A stretch of 64,000 nt of DNA from Plasmopara viticola (GCA_001695595.3 MBPM02000006.1:558001-622000), one strand, 5' to 3'. Shown: positions 30,371-43,205, counted from the stretch's first letter. Notes: generated from the sequence alone by a model not told the origin. Made by a program: numbers and translations.

Positions 30371-32070
30371 AAATTTCAGACTAATGGATTCTTATGACGC
30401 AGTCGTGACGTATAGACGTTTTTAATAATCTTCTGTCTTCGCGGTATGTCTTTTTATGACATATGCCTTTTAAGAAGTACTACAAAAAATCGTGCTACAA
30501 TGCGCATTTAATTGACTTTACCACTTATGATAAACGGCATCAAATTTTTGCTAACACACGCGATTATTTTTCTAGCACTTGATGTTTTGGTCGACGCAGT
30601 ACTGCCACCGCCTTGATGCAGAATTGGCCAATTACTTCTCTTTGAGGATAATCAGTTTGCAGCTGTTCTCAAAGCGACGTTATGCAATTATCTCTGCGCA
30701 CAATCTCTCCTTTGTACATTTCCGTACGGGGCTATCTCATTTTCTCAAGGGTCAAATAAAATGATAGTAATTCTAGCTTGCGCTTTAATAAGTATCTGTT
30801 ATTGGTTACGATTAATGTAAACTGAAAGTGCCGATTTTTTCATCTATAGTATCGAATCTGATTCATCTTGCTCCCGCTTCTGACACAAACCAATTTTACA
30901 CCAGAATTATGAGGATATTTAAGGGGTCTGAACACCAAAAGAGTGACTTTGTCCGCATCGCGCTCTTGAATTGGATGACAGAATGATAAATACTACTGTG
31001 CAAAACAAATGTGAGCTCGCACAATCTTTATAATATCCAAGAAGGCAACATGATTGCTATCAGCAAAATATGCGACATATTGCCCAGCATCGTGGCTGCA
31101 TGTCTAGATCAGCAACCTACATTGCGCGTGCACTTTCACATGTAGCCCGGTCACGAGGTAAGAAAAAGGTGCCAAGCAATGGCCTCTCGTGGGTTGATAC
31201 TGGCTGTCAAGTCTATGTCAACTCGCCACACTCTTGATTCAATAAAAATCTCAAAGCCTGGCACGATCGGAGTACGAAATCCCAACGGGCGTTAGCGCGG
31301 ATACCGGATCACATGTATTATGTTAGTTACAAGACTATGTCTGGTGTACCGGAGAAGGTGCTGATCACAAAAGAAAGTGCTTGTAATTACGCTCGATGCA
31401 ACATACCACTTCGGATTCGTTCGTATAATTTTAAGCGCGACGATAGCATTTCTCTACGATAAATAGTGACGAATTCATTCCACTTCAAAATCGAAACCGC
31501 GTTTTTTGTCGGTCATAAATTTCTTTAAAATAGCACGGTTTTTTCTTCACAGCAACATCTGTTGCAAAGAGCGATTAAGCTGCCAAATCCTACACGCTAG
31601 ACCAAGATGTCTCTAGCACCTCAGTAAAGTGTCTAGCCCATTCTAGCTAGCACCAACTTTTACATACTCATTGGGGTGCAGGTTGGCAGGACTATCACAC
31701 TTACAGCTTTTTGCTCGTCCACCTCCGTGCTCAATCTGTGGTTGTCTTAAGCCGGATCCTATGCACGTACCCCCATTGCCCTAGTCGAGGGGCTTAGCAC
31801 TTGAATCACCAAACTTATGTTGGCAGACGTTTCCTAGACCGAAGATACACTTCTCTTTTAGTCGGTACCGACCGAAGTTTGACAAAACGCGACAGAGTTG
31901 ACTTCCTGTTCGCTCTTCCGTTCGCGTGATGTGCCATCGAATAGTATTTTGGGATTGACAGTCCTCTCCGCGTCAACCTCGACCAAGATCGTCAGCAAAT
32001 TATGAGCTGAGCATTGTCCACCGCATCCATACTTCTGTGAATATTGCAGTTTGCCCTTTTTTGAGTGGTC
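30371..32070. other. Repeat-derived intergenic DNA
   Basis: No intact ORF. 30900-31480 resembles 34530-35040 and 44060-44310 (shared 'gcccggtcac' region and the 'agcaa...cat...gcgcgtgc' order). 30570-30770 shares words with 34230-34330 ('aagcgacg', 'ccgtac.gggct'). Confidence 0.4.
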
Positions 32071-32237
32071 TTTATCACTATGCATCGAAGCGAGTCATTG
32101 CGACGGATCAGATTGTTTCATCAGATATATGAATCCACTTTATCTAGGATGAGGCGAAGCTGCGACAAATTGAGCTTTTCTACTCGTGTAGACGTGTCGT
32201 GTGTAAGAAATAATGACGTCTCTTTTGGCCTGGCATT

Positions 32238-32471
32238 TCATTGTGGCGACGTCTCTTGCCAAGCGTTTGTAGAGCCCATCCTACAGTGATCGCATCGCTG
32301 CAATTCAAAGTTAATAATTATTGCCGAAGGAGTTGTCTCAATTGGGAATGTTATTAGAAAGTCGTCATTGCTGTAGTGCACGATATCAATTTTGTATCGA
32401 TTTCGAGGTTTTTTTAGTCGTAAGATCTCATCGCAAATGGTCGTGCGCATTTCGTTTTCACCAAAGTACAA
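32238..32471 (-). pseudogene. Minus-strand fragment paralogous to 40994-41260
   Basis: The frame includes CDEILRLKKPR, DDFLITFPIETTPS and CRMGSTNAWQETSPQ. The copy near 41.1 kb has CDDALRLNCQ, GNFPITLPSESP and IGSTQAWQKTSAQQ. The two align over about 75 residues. Neither has a clear ATG-initiated full gene, so both look like remains of a transposon or gene family I do not recognise. Confidence 0.4.
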
Positions 32472-33044
32472 CGACTTTGATCTCTTATAATGGTAGAGAG
32501 AACCTCGCTGGTAAAAGCGTTTTAATCTCTTGACGACATTTTTATTGCCCCAAGGTTGCCAGAAACTTTTAGCGCTAGCTTCAGTCTAATCTTGGCGGTT
32601 TAGTATAAATTAATATTGTAAGTTGCTGATTTCATGACTTGGTTGTCATGATCATCTCTGGCGCACACTTCAAAAGGTGCGGTCAATATAATTTGGCTTC
32701 CACGGTCAATGCCCTTGTCTGCTGTATCAGTCCAGTAAAAAAAGTGACCATCTGTCACGCTTACAGGTGTGTCGGCAGCTGAGCAATAGCTTGTGCTTGG
32801 CTTTGAATCATAATAGCTGGTGAATAAAGTGTTATTGTTTCTAGAAAATAGTTGACTTCGTTAATATGAGTCTAATGCCATTCTGCTTAATTCGTGATCA
32901 TAGCTTTTCACATTGATTTGATCGCCTTTTGTACAGGACTTGACTATTTATCTCGCGAAAGTTGGTGTGAGAATTAAAATATTCATGCATAGGACAAGGT
33001 AGAACGCCACCGCTCATAAAAATTTAACACCTTAGAAACAGTAC
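32472..33044. other. Intergenic, part of a diverged duplicated block
   Basis: No gene. 32640-32700 ('tggttgtcatgatcatc', 'ggtgcggtca') matches 41450-41510, placing it in the duplicated segment described in the findings. Confidence 0.4.
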
Positions 33045-33200
33045 TTCTCTTTGACCGACGTCGTTACTTTTACGACGAATATCCGTTCGTAGGTCACTTA
33101 AGCAAACTTTATGAAGCGTTCAAGGTAACCTTCCAAATGTTTGCCATCTTCATACACGGAGACTTTAAGCTTGTAGCACCACAAGGACTATATGTGATGT
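33045..33200 (+). repeat. Diverged repeat R1, copy 2
   Basis: This is the best preserved copy: a plus-strand frame reads LDRRRYFYDEYPFVGHLSKL, then YEAFK, and further on APQGLYVM. It shares order and words with the copies at 30.2 and 41.8 kb. The family is unknown to me. Confidence 0.5.
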
Positions 33201-35461
33201 AATCGTCGTACCGGCAGTTTGCCAGGAACTGCCAATACGCCATAGTATTACATAACTTCCAGACAATATTTGCAGTTGAACTATCCATAGAAATAGGCAT
33301 ACGCATAGTTTCAGACCAGAATTAGGGTAAAGATGTCCCATAATCCTTAGGAGTCAAGAGACCTTATAAGTTTTTATAATCTTGAATGTGTAAAACGCCA
33401 GATGGAATAAAGGAGATTAATAGCCTATAGGATGATAGCAGTTGAGGGCTGAGAGCCACCAGTTAGATTGTTACGGACACATATACGTAGAAGCACTCCA
33501 TCAAAAGCTTTTCTAAATTTTTCTTTTGCAACAAGCACTACTCCTACTTCACCCACTGTGCCCCGCTTGCCGTCCAAGCTTCGTCCGACGACCGACCATC
33601 AAAGAAGCTTCCTCCGCAACTGTCTTATACTATATATGTCATGACCGCGCCATGCTGATTCAAACTCATTTGATGATGATGCAGGCTCGAAAAAAATAAA
33701 AATAATGTCAGCATGCAGAAGTATATGTCTTTGTATCGTCACTGCGTAGATCCGTGCCTTAATGTAACCCAAAACATCTTGGCCAATTATTTCAGGAGGC
33801 TCTAAGTTATTGTTTAACACGCAATCCCCAATTCTTTCACGCTTTGATAGTCGTCCATAATTGTCTTCAGATATGTCAGATTTCCATGATCTTGTATAAT
33901 GGCTATATAGTATTGATGCAAATTGCAGATCTAACATGTAATTCCTGAGTGATCAGCCATGAAAAATTTCGACTGATTGCTAATTTAAGAAATCGCTTAT
34001 CGCGATTGTGGGTTTGTTCCGATTGCCATAGATTGTCAGTACATAGGTAATATTCAATAGCTTATTTTTAATCTTTTTTACGGTTATTGCAGCTTCGTTG
34101 TGATACACATCATGTAAGTGTCGGCCAAAATGTTGTGACAACTAAGCGCACTTAATATTGCTTGCATTGACCTTTCAGACTATACAGTACTGCCCAAATA
34201 ATAGGACCGCTTTGTTGCTAAAATATTTATGGATTGACCTTAAAGTATAATTAGAACTCTACTGCTCTCGAAGCGACGCTTCACATTCATCTTTGAGTAA
34301 TGTGCGTATCCGTACAGGGCTTATCCAACCCTCTATTGAATGGAAGAAAATATCATAACTCTTAGCATGCGCTATAACAAGCCACTGCAATAGGTGGTCC
34401 ATTATGCCAACGATTGAGTGAGAAAGCAGAGGTGGAAACCGATATTTTCTTTGACGGGGTTTCTGTCTTTGATCAGTCTGGCTTTCGCTCTTGACACATG
34501 AAAATAGTTATACGTTCCTTTTATGTGAAAAATATTAAGGGACTTGAACGCCAAGACGACGACTTTATTCGTATTGCATTATTGGATCTGATGATTGAAT
34601 GAAAAATACTACTATACAAAAAAAATTGTACGCTTGCATCATGTTGACAAGTCCATCAGTGCAACAGGATTGAGATCAGCAACATATACAATCCCATTGA
34701 TCAGCCCCGTACTGTATGCCTGATTCTTCCATCAATATTTGCGCGTGCCCTTTTATATGCAGCCCGGTGACGTCATGTAAAAAGAGAGACCGAATAATGA
34801 CCTCGTGCGCCTTGTATGCGGTATTGTAAAAGTAATGTTGACACACACACAATCCGGACACAAAACTCCAGATGGCGAAAGCGCGGATACCTGGATGTAT
34901 GTCTTACGTGCATTTGAGAGTCTCTGTCTTTGTATAGTTGAAAGAGTCGAGGGGGTGGCGATTAAAGAGAAAGAAGTTTCGATATATGCTAGATGCGATA
35001 TCCAATTTCTGACCGGCTTGTCAATTTCCGTGCACAATGATAATGTTTAACAATAAAAAAAATGACAGGTCTTTCATTCTTGATATTGAAAATGCGTCCT
35101 TTATCAACTATAAATCTTTCCTGCATAACAAACAAACAAGGTTACTTCTTCACGACAACACCTACTAAAGAGAAAGAGTATTCTATTGAAGCCAGAACGG
35201 TATCTCTATTACCGCTTTTCCAAATACTGCAGTGTCCAGCCTACCCACCCATTTGGGTACAGGTTGGTAAAGTAGTCACGCTTTTTGATGTATTCGTTTG
35301 TTCACCTTAGTGAAATATCCACCTCTGGCTGCCTTAACTCGAATTTTATGGCTTTAAACTTATGTACCTCCCGGTCTCAAATTGAGTGGCCAACAACTCT
35401 GTCCACACGAACAGTGCACCCGCTTTGAAAGCGGATGTTTCCAATGGCCCCTCTTTAGTCG
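33201..35461. other. Repeat-derived intergenic DNA
   Basis: No intact gene. 33690-33950 resembles 42060-42350 ('gcagaagtatat', 'gtagatccgtgc'). 34530-35040 resembles 30900-31200 and 44060-44310. These similarities keep the same order, so they belong to larger diverged copies. Confidence 0.4.
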
Positions 35462-35752
35462 CTAGCGACTGGAGGGTGACAATTGGCACGAATTGACTGT
35501 ATCAAATCTTTGGCGCTCTCTTTCCAATTCGAAAAATTGACCGGTATGCTTGCGCCAAACCCTTTTAACAGCCTTGCTTCGATGCTCTCTTTGGAGATCT
35601 TGCGTCATCAATTCAAGTGCACGACGTCCCCGAGAAAGCCGCTCAGCTTTGTTCACTTTTATCGTGAGCTTTACGGTCGGTCCGCTGAGCTCTATAAAAT
35701 TCATGAAGCTTTGTATGTTGCCCCAAACTTGAGTTCTATACAACAATGTCAT
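35462..35752 (-). CDS. Hypothetical 96-aa ORF, possibly a gene remnant
   Basis: An ATG-started minus-strand frame reads MTLLYRTQVWGNIQSFMNFI..., then a charged helical stretch (ERLSRGRRALELMTQDLQRE), ending NSCQLSPSSR. The middle looks coding-like. There is no recognisable domain or signal peptide, and its neighbours are repeats. It may be the surviving part of a transposon protein. Confidence 0.3.
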   Translation of the reverse strand: MTLLYRTQVWGNIQSFMNFIELSGPTVKLTIKVNKAERLSRGRRALELMTQDLQREHRSKAVKRVWRKHTGQFFELERERQRFDTVNSCQLSPSSR

Positions 35753-36052
35753 ACTTTAGCGTCTCGCGCAAGCTCGCATCTCTAATTTTAAAGCATTGGT
35801 AGTCAAAGCGACAAGTAAAATAGTTGAGAATGAAGCTACAATTTCCGAGAACATGCTTATGGCAGTCGGAGCTGCTCTAACACCATGGACTGAAACCCTT
35901 ATTTACTGCAACGAATGCCGCCCTAATAGTATCCTTTCGACTCAAAAATTTCATCTGCCACATATTCTCTGCAAAATGTTAAAGCGCAGCTTCTGTTCGA
36001 GTAGTTCGGCGTCACTCGATTTTGGCGATCTACCTCTACGTATTGCTACATT

Positions 36053-36082
36053 CTGACTTTCTGACTATCTGACTATCTGATG
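36053..36082. repeat. Short CTGACTAT-type tandem repeat
   Basis: 'ctgactttctgactatctgactatctgat' is a run of near-identical 8-9 bp units. Confidence 0.7.
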
Positions 36083-36334
36083 CTTGGTGCCAAAGTTGCG
36101 GTATTTCCCTTTAGTCATCCGTGTGTGCTTCTTAAAGTATGTGTCAACTATTTCCTTAAGAACGGATGAAATCGATGTCTTTGTCTTGCTTGGTGTCCAC
36201 ACATACTGGATTCCTACACCTTTCCTGACATACCCTAGCTCACGGATGGGATCTTGTACATGCCCGCACTCCGTTTCGCCACTAACACAGCAGCAGCATG
36301 ACCACATTTTATCGCATGTGCCGAGATTAATCAC
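36065..36334 (-). pseudogene. Coding-like fragment without ATG
   Basis: The minus-strand frame contains RKGVGIQYVWTPSKTKTSIS and VDTYFKKHTRMTKGKY, which look protein-derived. It begins at a GTG codon, and the frame upstream is broken. It is probably a transposon or gene remnant; family not recognised. Confidence 0.3.
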
Positions 36335-37104
36335 AATAAGTGGCTCGAGGCTGAGGAGGGCAACCCGGCTTATCTCGCCATATAAATCCCTTCCCAGTGA
36401 CCCGAATTTTTATGAGGCTACCATGCTGTTGGTGGACATCGATGTGCCTATCCGAATAAAAGTTTTGTGGCACTGAATGAATTTTTTGCAGATGCGAGAG
36501 AGGGGCCATATACAGCTTTGGCGTAACTCGGAATGCAAACGCTTATGTACCCGAGTTGTTACTACGAGTAAAAGACGGCCCTTGCTAATTGGGTAATGTT
36601 GTAAGGTCAACTTCCCAAATGTGGCGTCTTTTTCGCAGAGGATTCTCTTCAAGCACCAGCCAGGCGAAACTTTTTCTGCCGTATGGTCATACATAGCTTC
36701 CTTGTCTACTGTACACGTCGTTTGGTCTGTCTTACGCCGCTAGCCGCCACGACGTTTTTCCCCGTGATTAAAAGTAAGAAAATGTGTGCAAAAAGTCTTT
36801 GTGGGATTTTAGACATAGCTGGGTAAATTTTTAGATCAGGCCCAATTGATACCATACAATAGAACTTCTAGCCTGTTTGAGAGAAAATATGCGATAATTT
36901 TTTTGTATAATTTACTCGCATTTCTATTAGCCTGAAGTATCTTGATTGACTTGAGAGTTTATAGCTGAGGAAAAGTCCCCAAAATAATAAATTTCATTGG
37001 TGCAATTAAAGCGTAGGCAATAATTCGTTTTACATTGATTCAGCGTATTGAAAGAGTTTGGTTAAATGTATTCGCTCGGCTCATCCGTAAGGTCGATTAT
37101 CTCG

Positions 37105-37545
37105 GAGTCCACCACGACGTGTTGCCGAACAGTTTCCGTACAGTCATTTGCTCAAGCTTGTGATCGTGCGTAAAGTCTCGATGCAATTTTTCGGCGTAAA
37201 AGCCTCGCGATCAACATCATCTACACTGTCATTTGCGCTTCACATCCGGTCGATTTCTCCTAATAGCTTTTTTCCTTGCCCTTTGACTTTCGCATGCGTG
37301 TCCAGCTGTGCACAACCGCCAACTTTAATAATACTTCTCCAAGGTTCAGACTACACGTTAAATATGCGATCGTGCCATGCTTCTTGCGCTCTTCAGATTT
37401 GATCATGCGTATCAATACGTGAAGAAGCGTGTCGACGTAAAGTTTAAACTTTTCGATACGCAAAGCACGAACAAAACCAGCGATAGGTGAAGAGAACATG
37501 TATCGCCGGCTTTTGTTGGATAGATATGTCACTGCTTGTCACGAA
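37105..37545. repeat. Effector 3'-flank repeat, solo copy 1
   Basis: Matches the DNA spanning the 3' end and downstream flank of the effector gene at 45.0 kb (45425-45860). Shared landmarks in order: 'cgtgttgcc', 'tgatcg', 'gcgcttcac', 'atgccttgcttctt' (here 'atgcttcttgcgctcttc'), and 'cgatacgc...agcacgaacaa'. No effector body adjoins it. Confidence 0.6.
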
Positions 37546-37956
37546 CAAATGGATTTCGATTATACGACCTTGTAATCGAAATCTTCTGACGTGCACTTTT
37601 GTGAGCTTGATTCTTATATGTACATGAAAGGAATGGCCCTATATTTATTCTAGCTCCTTTAATCGTGCTCGGTGAGTCAGTCTTACATTTAGCGAGTTTG
37701 CCAAAAGTACATAAATGCTACTTGCAGTCTAGATACCACCTTTGCTCACGCTTCGTGATTATTGTACCGCAAAAAAGCTAGCAATAAGTTCTCGTCCTTA
37801 ATCTTAGGTTGTTTCATGTTCCAGGATGATTACGTTTTGGACGCTTCGCCCTTAGAGTCCGTCACAAGTATTTAACGTAGTCGCCTTCATTAGTATGGTT
37901 GTTTGGATATCAAAAGGATTCGTAGCAACTACAACTGCGTTTATTCGTAGAGAAGA

Positions 37957-38062
37957 GTACAAGTGAAGGACTAACCCATTTAGTACACAGCTTAAGTCTA
38001 AATTTGTACAAGTGAAGGACTAACTAATTTAGTACACAGCTTAAGTCTAAATTTGTACAAGT
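37957..38062. repeat. 49-bp direct tandem repeat, two units plus a partial
   Basis: A unit beginning GTACAAGTGAAGGACTAAC and ending AGCTTAAGTCTAAATTT occurs twice, differing at two bases, with the start of a third unit (GTACAAGT). There is no spacer, so it is not CRISPR-like. Confidence 0.9.
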
Positions 38063-38323
38063 CCGAAACATCAACACGAAACATTTTATCGTACATTTCT
38101 TTCTAATGGCAGGTAATGGATTCTTACAGCTACCGTGATAAGATGCAGACGATCGAACATTACGTCAACGAATTGTTGCCAATTAGTTTTTTTTGCATTG
38201 AAGATCTACAGACCTAGACATGAAGACTTCTAAATCCTGGATGAATTCATGGATCGCAGCGGCTTAAGAAATCTGGATTGTAGATCGCACTTTTTTCGGC
38301 AGCCAAATCAACATTTGACACTT

Positions 38324-38728
38324 TTAATGACGCGTAGCCGGGACTTGTCGATGCTCCGCTCTCGAAACTTTATTATAGAGCCTCTTTCTCAAAACGTTCT
38401 TGAGACCTTTTCCTCCTGATTTTATGATTTTTTCTTGCATATCCAAGCCATCGCCAAACATTTTGTAAGCAAGTTTGTTATTTAAGAAACCTCGTTCTTC
38501 AGCGTGCACATCGTTCACGACAGGACCGTCTTTTCCCATGATTTGTTGTCTTAGACGTCTCTTGTTATCCACACTCGTGGTGCGACGGGTAGACTTGCGC
38601 GTCATTTGAGAAGAGTCCGAAGGCACGGTCTCCGAAGCAGCGATCCGGGTTGCGTCTCCCAGTGCCAACACAATATGCGTCGCAAGGACTAGCAAGATCA
38701 CGGCGACTAATGGTGAGCGGCAAAACAT
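38324..38728 (-). CDS. RxLR-dEER secreted effector 1 (134 aa)
   Basis: A secreted protein of the oomycete RxLR class, which acts inside host plant cells. Residues 1-22 are a clear signal peptide (basic start, then VAVILLVLATHIVLALG). The host-targeting motif RRLR is at residues 57-60 and the acidic EER at 77-79, with the usual spacing. The C-terminal effector part is about 55 residues, basic and helical (MQEKIIKSGGKGLKNVLRKR). It is short for the class and shows no obvious WY module. The start is the ATG at 38728, with the shared upstream box 17-46 bp before it. It is close in sequence to the genes at 45.0, 46.2 and 56.1 kb. The gene is intronless, as is usual for this family. Its host target is unknown. 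Confidence 0.9.
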   Translation of the reverse strand: MFCRSPLVAVILLVLATHIVLALGDATRIAASETVPSDSSQMTRKSTRRTTSVDNKRRLRQQIMGKDGPVVNDVHAEERGFLNNKLAYKMFGDGLDMQEKIIKSGGKGLKNVLRKRLYNKVSRAEHRQVPATRH

Positions 38729-38744
38729 CTCTTACTTGGCGAAA

Positions 38745-38774
38745 CCACGGGTCCCTTGTGAGCTGCTTGGAAAA
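38745..38774 (-). promoter_or_regulatory. Conserved upstream box of effector 1
   Basis: In gene orientation the box reads CCAAGCAGCTCACAAGGGAC then CCGTG, 17 bp before the ATG. The same box lies at nearly the same distance in the other three effector genes. Confidence 0.65.
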
Positions 38775-40993
38775 TGAAAGAGTGAGATTGACCCTTGCAT
38801 TGAGTTGAAAAGCCCACGTAAAAGCTTGTCGCTGGGCCCTTATTCTGCGGTCGTAAGGCAGGTTTGTAATGGTCTGCTCGTCACACATTGCTTCGTCCAT
38901 TCTTTAACTATATATGTAGCTTGTAGAGCTTCTTTCGAAATCATTCCGTATCGATTGCTCTCAATTTGACATTTCGACTTTCCCTCTCTGGCTCTTCATG
39001 ATATCCGACCACGTACGTGAGCGGTGAAAAAGTACTTTCTTGACCGTACACTATGCTCATAGTTTCAAAACAAGCAACCTCACTTGACTTGGTAGGCTCT
39101 AGATATATTTTGCAAACGCCTCGCGTTCTCTCTTGTCTACTTCTTGCTACCATCGTTGAGTCCATTCGCGGCATATTCGAGTATTTCATGATGAAAGCTG
39201 CTGTTCCGATCTCTTTACAATAATATGTTGTTGCAGTAGAGTCGGCGTCGTAGACGCTATGCTTTTCAATGTGCTACGCACATACGTAAGGCAAATAATT
39301 ACCAACATACTTGCTTTACGAACGACGACCTGTACCAAAAATATTGGCAAAAAATGGGAAATGGCGGTTGTAATGTGAGTAATTAATGGATGGAACAAGC
39401 TCAATGCTACGAATAGTACTTTTTTGTTTACAGTCTAATCTTAAGAGATTGCAGGTTAAGAGGATCTGACACTTCCAAACTTTGTAATGTGGCCAAATTG
39501 CACAGTAGAAACGTTGGTAGGCTTTTTATTTGCCTTAACTAAGGCCTCTGGCACAACTGACCACCACTTTGTCGCAATTTGTACGATATATTTTTGGACA
39601 TCTTACTTAATAAACGGCGCCCTCAAAACCGAGAGCCAGAGGGTAACCATTGAACAAGTAACACGACTTTGCCAAGGATAAGATTGCTCAATTACAATAT
39701 GACAGCTTACCTTTGAAGGCGCTGCCGATCATAAGCTTCAACGCCGTTTATATTCGCTAAATGATCTTTATCACTTTAAAGAACGTCAGCTAATCGTATC
39801 GCTCTCTTTCAGCCGCAAACCTGTGCAGCGCAAGATTCATCAACAATCCTTAAACTCCAATTTTACATGTGAACACCTTGTTGACACGATAGTTGTATAG
39901 CTGCATAAAAATGTCAGGTATTGATTACTTGACGCGTTAAATCGAATTTTATCTATGTAATACCTTCAGGATAAAGTCGAAAAGATAGAGTAAAAAATGA
40001 ACAGAATACCACGCGGGTCACCACCTGGAATCGTTTGTCGAGACCTTTCAGCTTCATGCTTGAATCACATAACAGTGTTAGGCGAGGTCGTCAAGATAAA
40101 AATGTCTTTGTTGCGTGCGCAATTCTGAAACTTTCGACCGCGTATTGGCGGAGGCCTTTGATTTGATAGTATGCTTTTTCATGATGCTCTCACGCTCAGC
40201 AAAAGCATCTTATGTCGAGACCAATAGATCTTAGTTGTGAAACGCCTCTTTGCAAGCGATTTCAATACATCTACAGCATACTTTTTTTTAGCCTGAGTGT
40301 ACCCACTTTTATGATCAGCAGTCCCCCAGACGCACCATTAAACACCTGCGATTATATTTAAGCGCAACTTTGTTGATTTGTCAATCTGCAAATTCTTCAA
40401 AAGTGCAGCTTTTGGAGTTTTGCTGGCACGCACATATTAGATCTACATAGATGCTCTGTATGTTCTGTAGTGAACGGTCTAGATCCTCGACCGTTCACTT
40501 TCGTGTCCGTCAGTCATCAAAGCTTCATTTTAAACGATCTTAATGGCATTTTTGATAAGTTTTACAATACAGAGTGCTTGGCAACACAGCAAGTGAGATC
40601 TTAAGCACAAAATGTGCTGCACAGCCTTCCATTAACAAATGAAGAATGTACATCGTTTTCAGATGCTTCCAAATGAAAATATTTGCACTTTTGAAGGATA
40701 AAAAAAGTGTGACTTATTTGTATCGACAAATCAAAAAGGCCTCTTTAAGTAAAGGTAAATTGCGATGCTACGCATTGTTCACTGCATCCTGAGTTTCTGC
40801 AATCATCGCAATTTATCCTTATTTTTAAAGATCTTCATTCTTCTCAATATGTCAGAGCAAGTCTTGATTATTACATCGCGACAGATTAGATTCTTTGTGT
40901 AACAGATATATACACTAGATCTGAAAAGGCGAAGCAGTGGCAAACAAGGCTTTCTTACTTAGAGCCGTTTGCTTGCAGTACTCATGTTGACAA
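38775..40993. other. Intergenic, nothing recognised
   Basis: AT-rich. Several short frames near 38.9-39.7 kb have no motif or good start. No RNA gene or repeat that I can define. Confidence 0.5.
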
Positions 40994-41260
40994 TTAGCGA
41001 GCGAAATGAAAGCGTGTCCCTATTTTCCTAGCGTTTTGTTGTGCCGAAGTTTTTTGCCAAGCTTGTGTAGAGCCTATCTCAAAATGACCGCGCCTCTGTG
41101 ATTGGATACAAAAAACACGGTTCAAAAGAGGAGACTCAGATGGCAAGGTAATTGGAAAATTGCCGCCGATATGGTACACGGCAAACACCGCATTGCTTAG
41201 TTGGCAATTTAGTCGCAAGGCATCATCGCAAAATTGCTTCTCACATCTCATTTTCACCAA
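40994..41260 (-). pseudogene. Minus-strand fragment paralogous to 32238-32471
   Basis: Carries the counterpart motifs CDDALRLNCQ, GNFPITLPSESP and GSTQAWQKTSAQQ. The family is unknown and it is probably decayed. Confidence 0.4.
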
Positions 41261-41839
41261 CAGAACGACGATCTCAGTCCCTTATAGCGGTAAAGAGCGA
41301 TTTGCAGGTGAGAGCATTTCACATCTCTTGGCGTCATGTATTTTGTATGTCTCAAAGCTGCTTGTAACTCTCTACGTTGGTTCATTTTTTCTTATCTAAT
41401 CACACCAAATAAGCTTTAAAGCAGCTTCAAAGCAGCCTGTTGTAGTGATCTGGTTGTCATGTTCATCACTGGCGCCCACGTCGAATGGTGCGGTCAGTAC
41501 GTTTTAACTCTCGCGACCTAAAGCCTGTTTTTTTATTAATATTGTAAAATCCTTGCTACCAAGTGTATTGGCAGCTGGGCGACAGAATGTGCTTGCTCCC
41601 TTGGCCGAGATTAAGGCAGATAAGGTGTGTTAGGTTTTCAATAAGCAGCTGATCTCATTCGATTCGCGTCTCTTGCCACATTGCTTCAAAGGTGATTGTA
41701 TTCCCTTTTACTTATATGTACACATTCTTGTATAAGCACTTGACTAGGTCCATACTTCGTTGTTGTGGATTTACTTTTAAACGACTCCGACACAGCTAAG
41801 GAAACTTAGTTTTTTTGGTCCCATATACTTAATACTTCC
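41261..41839. other. Intergenic, part of a diverged duplicated block
   Basis: No gene. 41450-41510 matches 32640-32700. Confidence 0.4.
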
Positions 41840-41995
41840 CTTGACCGTCATCGTTACTTCCACAACAAACACCTGCTAGTAGTCACATGAGTAAATTTCA
41901 TCAAGCACTCAAGGTATCCCTTCGATATTCTGCTCTCTCTTATACACATAGGCTTTAGGCAATCAGAACCTCAAGGACTAAAGTCGATGTCATGC
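41840..41995 (+). repeat. Diverged repeat R1, copy 3
   Basis: Contains 'ttgaccgtcatcgttacttc', 'agtcacatgagtaaatttca' and 'aacctcaaggacta', matching the copies at 30.2 and 33.0 kb. The reading frame is broken. Confidence 0.5.
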
Positions 41996-42837
41996 AAATT
42001 TCTATTTACTTTTTGATCATACTCTGTCTTCGCGCTTTATCTTCTCCAGCCAAACAAATCAGAATGTGTATATGCAAAAGTATACACCTTTGAATCACCA
42101 ATACGTAGAGCCGTGCTACAATGCGACCCACAGTGCCTTTGCTAATCAATTTAAAAGGCTTAGGTCTCTATAAAGTTCGCGATCCAACATGTCTGGTCAA
42201 TACTTGCGCCTTATGACTTGTACACATTAACCTCCAACAGTCGTAAATACACATCATCGTCTCGAACACGTTAGGTATTCCATACTCTTTAATAATGACC
42301 ATACAGTAGAATTGACATGGACTTCTTGAGCTATCAGCTGGGGTAATTACTCGCTCGGTCAATAATTTAAAAGTGCTAAATGCGATTGTGCGATTGCTTC
42401 AAATACCCCAGCTATTCAGTGCATCGATCAAGTATTTAGATCAATATTTTGCAAACCAAAGGGTAATTGAAGCTTCGTTGAAATTCGCATCTTGTACTTG
42501 TCAGCTGAATTTCTTCTTGATGCAGAGTAACACAGGGCAGTTACTTTTGCTTGCACTTGGCTCTCCGGTCCACGCTGACTTGCTAAAATAAGCAATCGGG
42601 TTGATGCTGAAATGTCCGATTATCATGGTACGCGTATGCCTGGCACGCGCCATATTTCTAAAGCGACAATTTGCGGTTTCCTGACGCAAATTTTCCTTTC
42701 GTATGTGTATGAACAGGACTATTCTCGTACAAATAGGGTAGAATAAGAAAGGGATAATACTTTATAATGCGCCATAAAAAGCCGCTGTTGCTGTTGTTCA
42801 TTTATGTAGAGAATTAGATGCCGATTTTTAGTCCAGG
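41996..42837. other. Intergenic, part of a diverged duplicated block
   Basis: No gene. 42060-42350 resembles 33690-33950. A short plus-strand ORF at 42373-42591 has no motif. Confidence 0.4.
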
Positions 42838-43187
42838 TTGCCGACTCCATTTTCGGAAAAGGTTGGGGTGACGCCCTCCTTCCAAGCGCGGGGGCTTAAT
42901 GCTCGCGCGCTTCGGGCAGGTGCTCTCGGGCATCTGCAGGTCTCTAACGAGTCTCACCCTCGACGCGACGGTCTCCAGCACCAGGCCAAACCCCCTTCCA
43001 CGCCCTTAACCGCGCCAACCGCATCCGGATTGGCTCCTTTAATGTGAATTCTCTAGGTTCGAAGCGCAAGAAGCACGAAACACTCCCCGAAGATCTCCGG
43101 CGCTACCGCGTCGATACCCTTGGCCTCCGAGAAACCAAGATCTACGATAGAGGTGAGCACCGCATTGATGACTTCCTTCTAACCCTG

Positions 43188-43205
43188 AAAAAAAAAAAAA
43201 AAAAA
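43188..43205 (+). repeat. A18 homopolymer at the LINE deletion junction
   Basis: Eighteen adenines in a row mark where endonuclease sequence meets RT-terminal sequence. Confidence 0.9.

Noticed and set aside
37957..38062. CRISPR-like array
   Set aside because: The two 49-bp units abut directly with no spacers, and the genome is eukaryotic; it is a simple tandem duplication.
38565..38900. 111-codon minus-strand ORF overlapping effector 1
   Set aside because: Another frame of effector 1 and its upstream flank; no signal peptide or motif.
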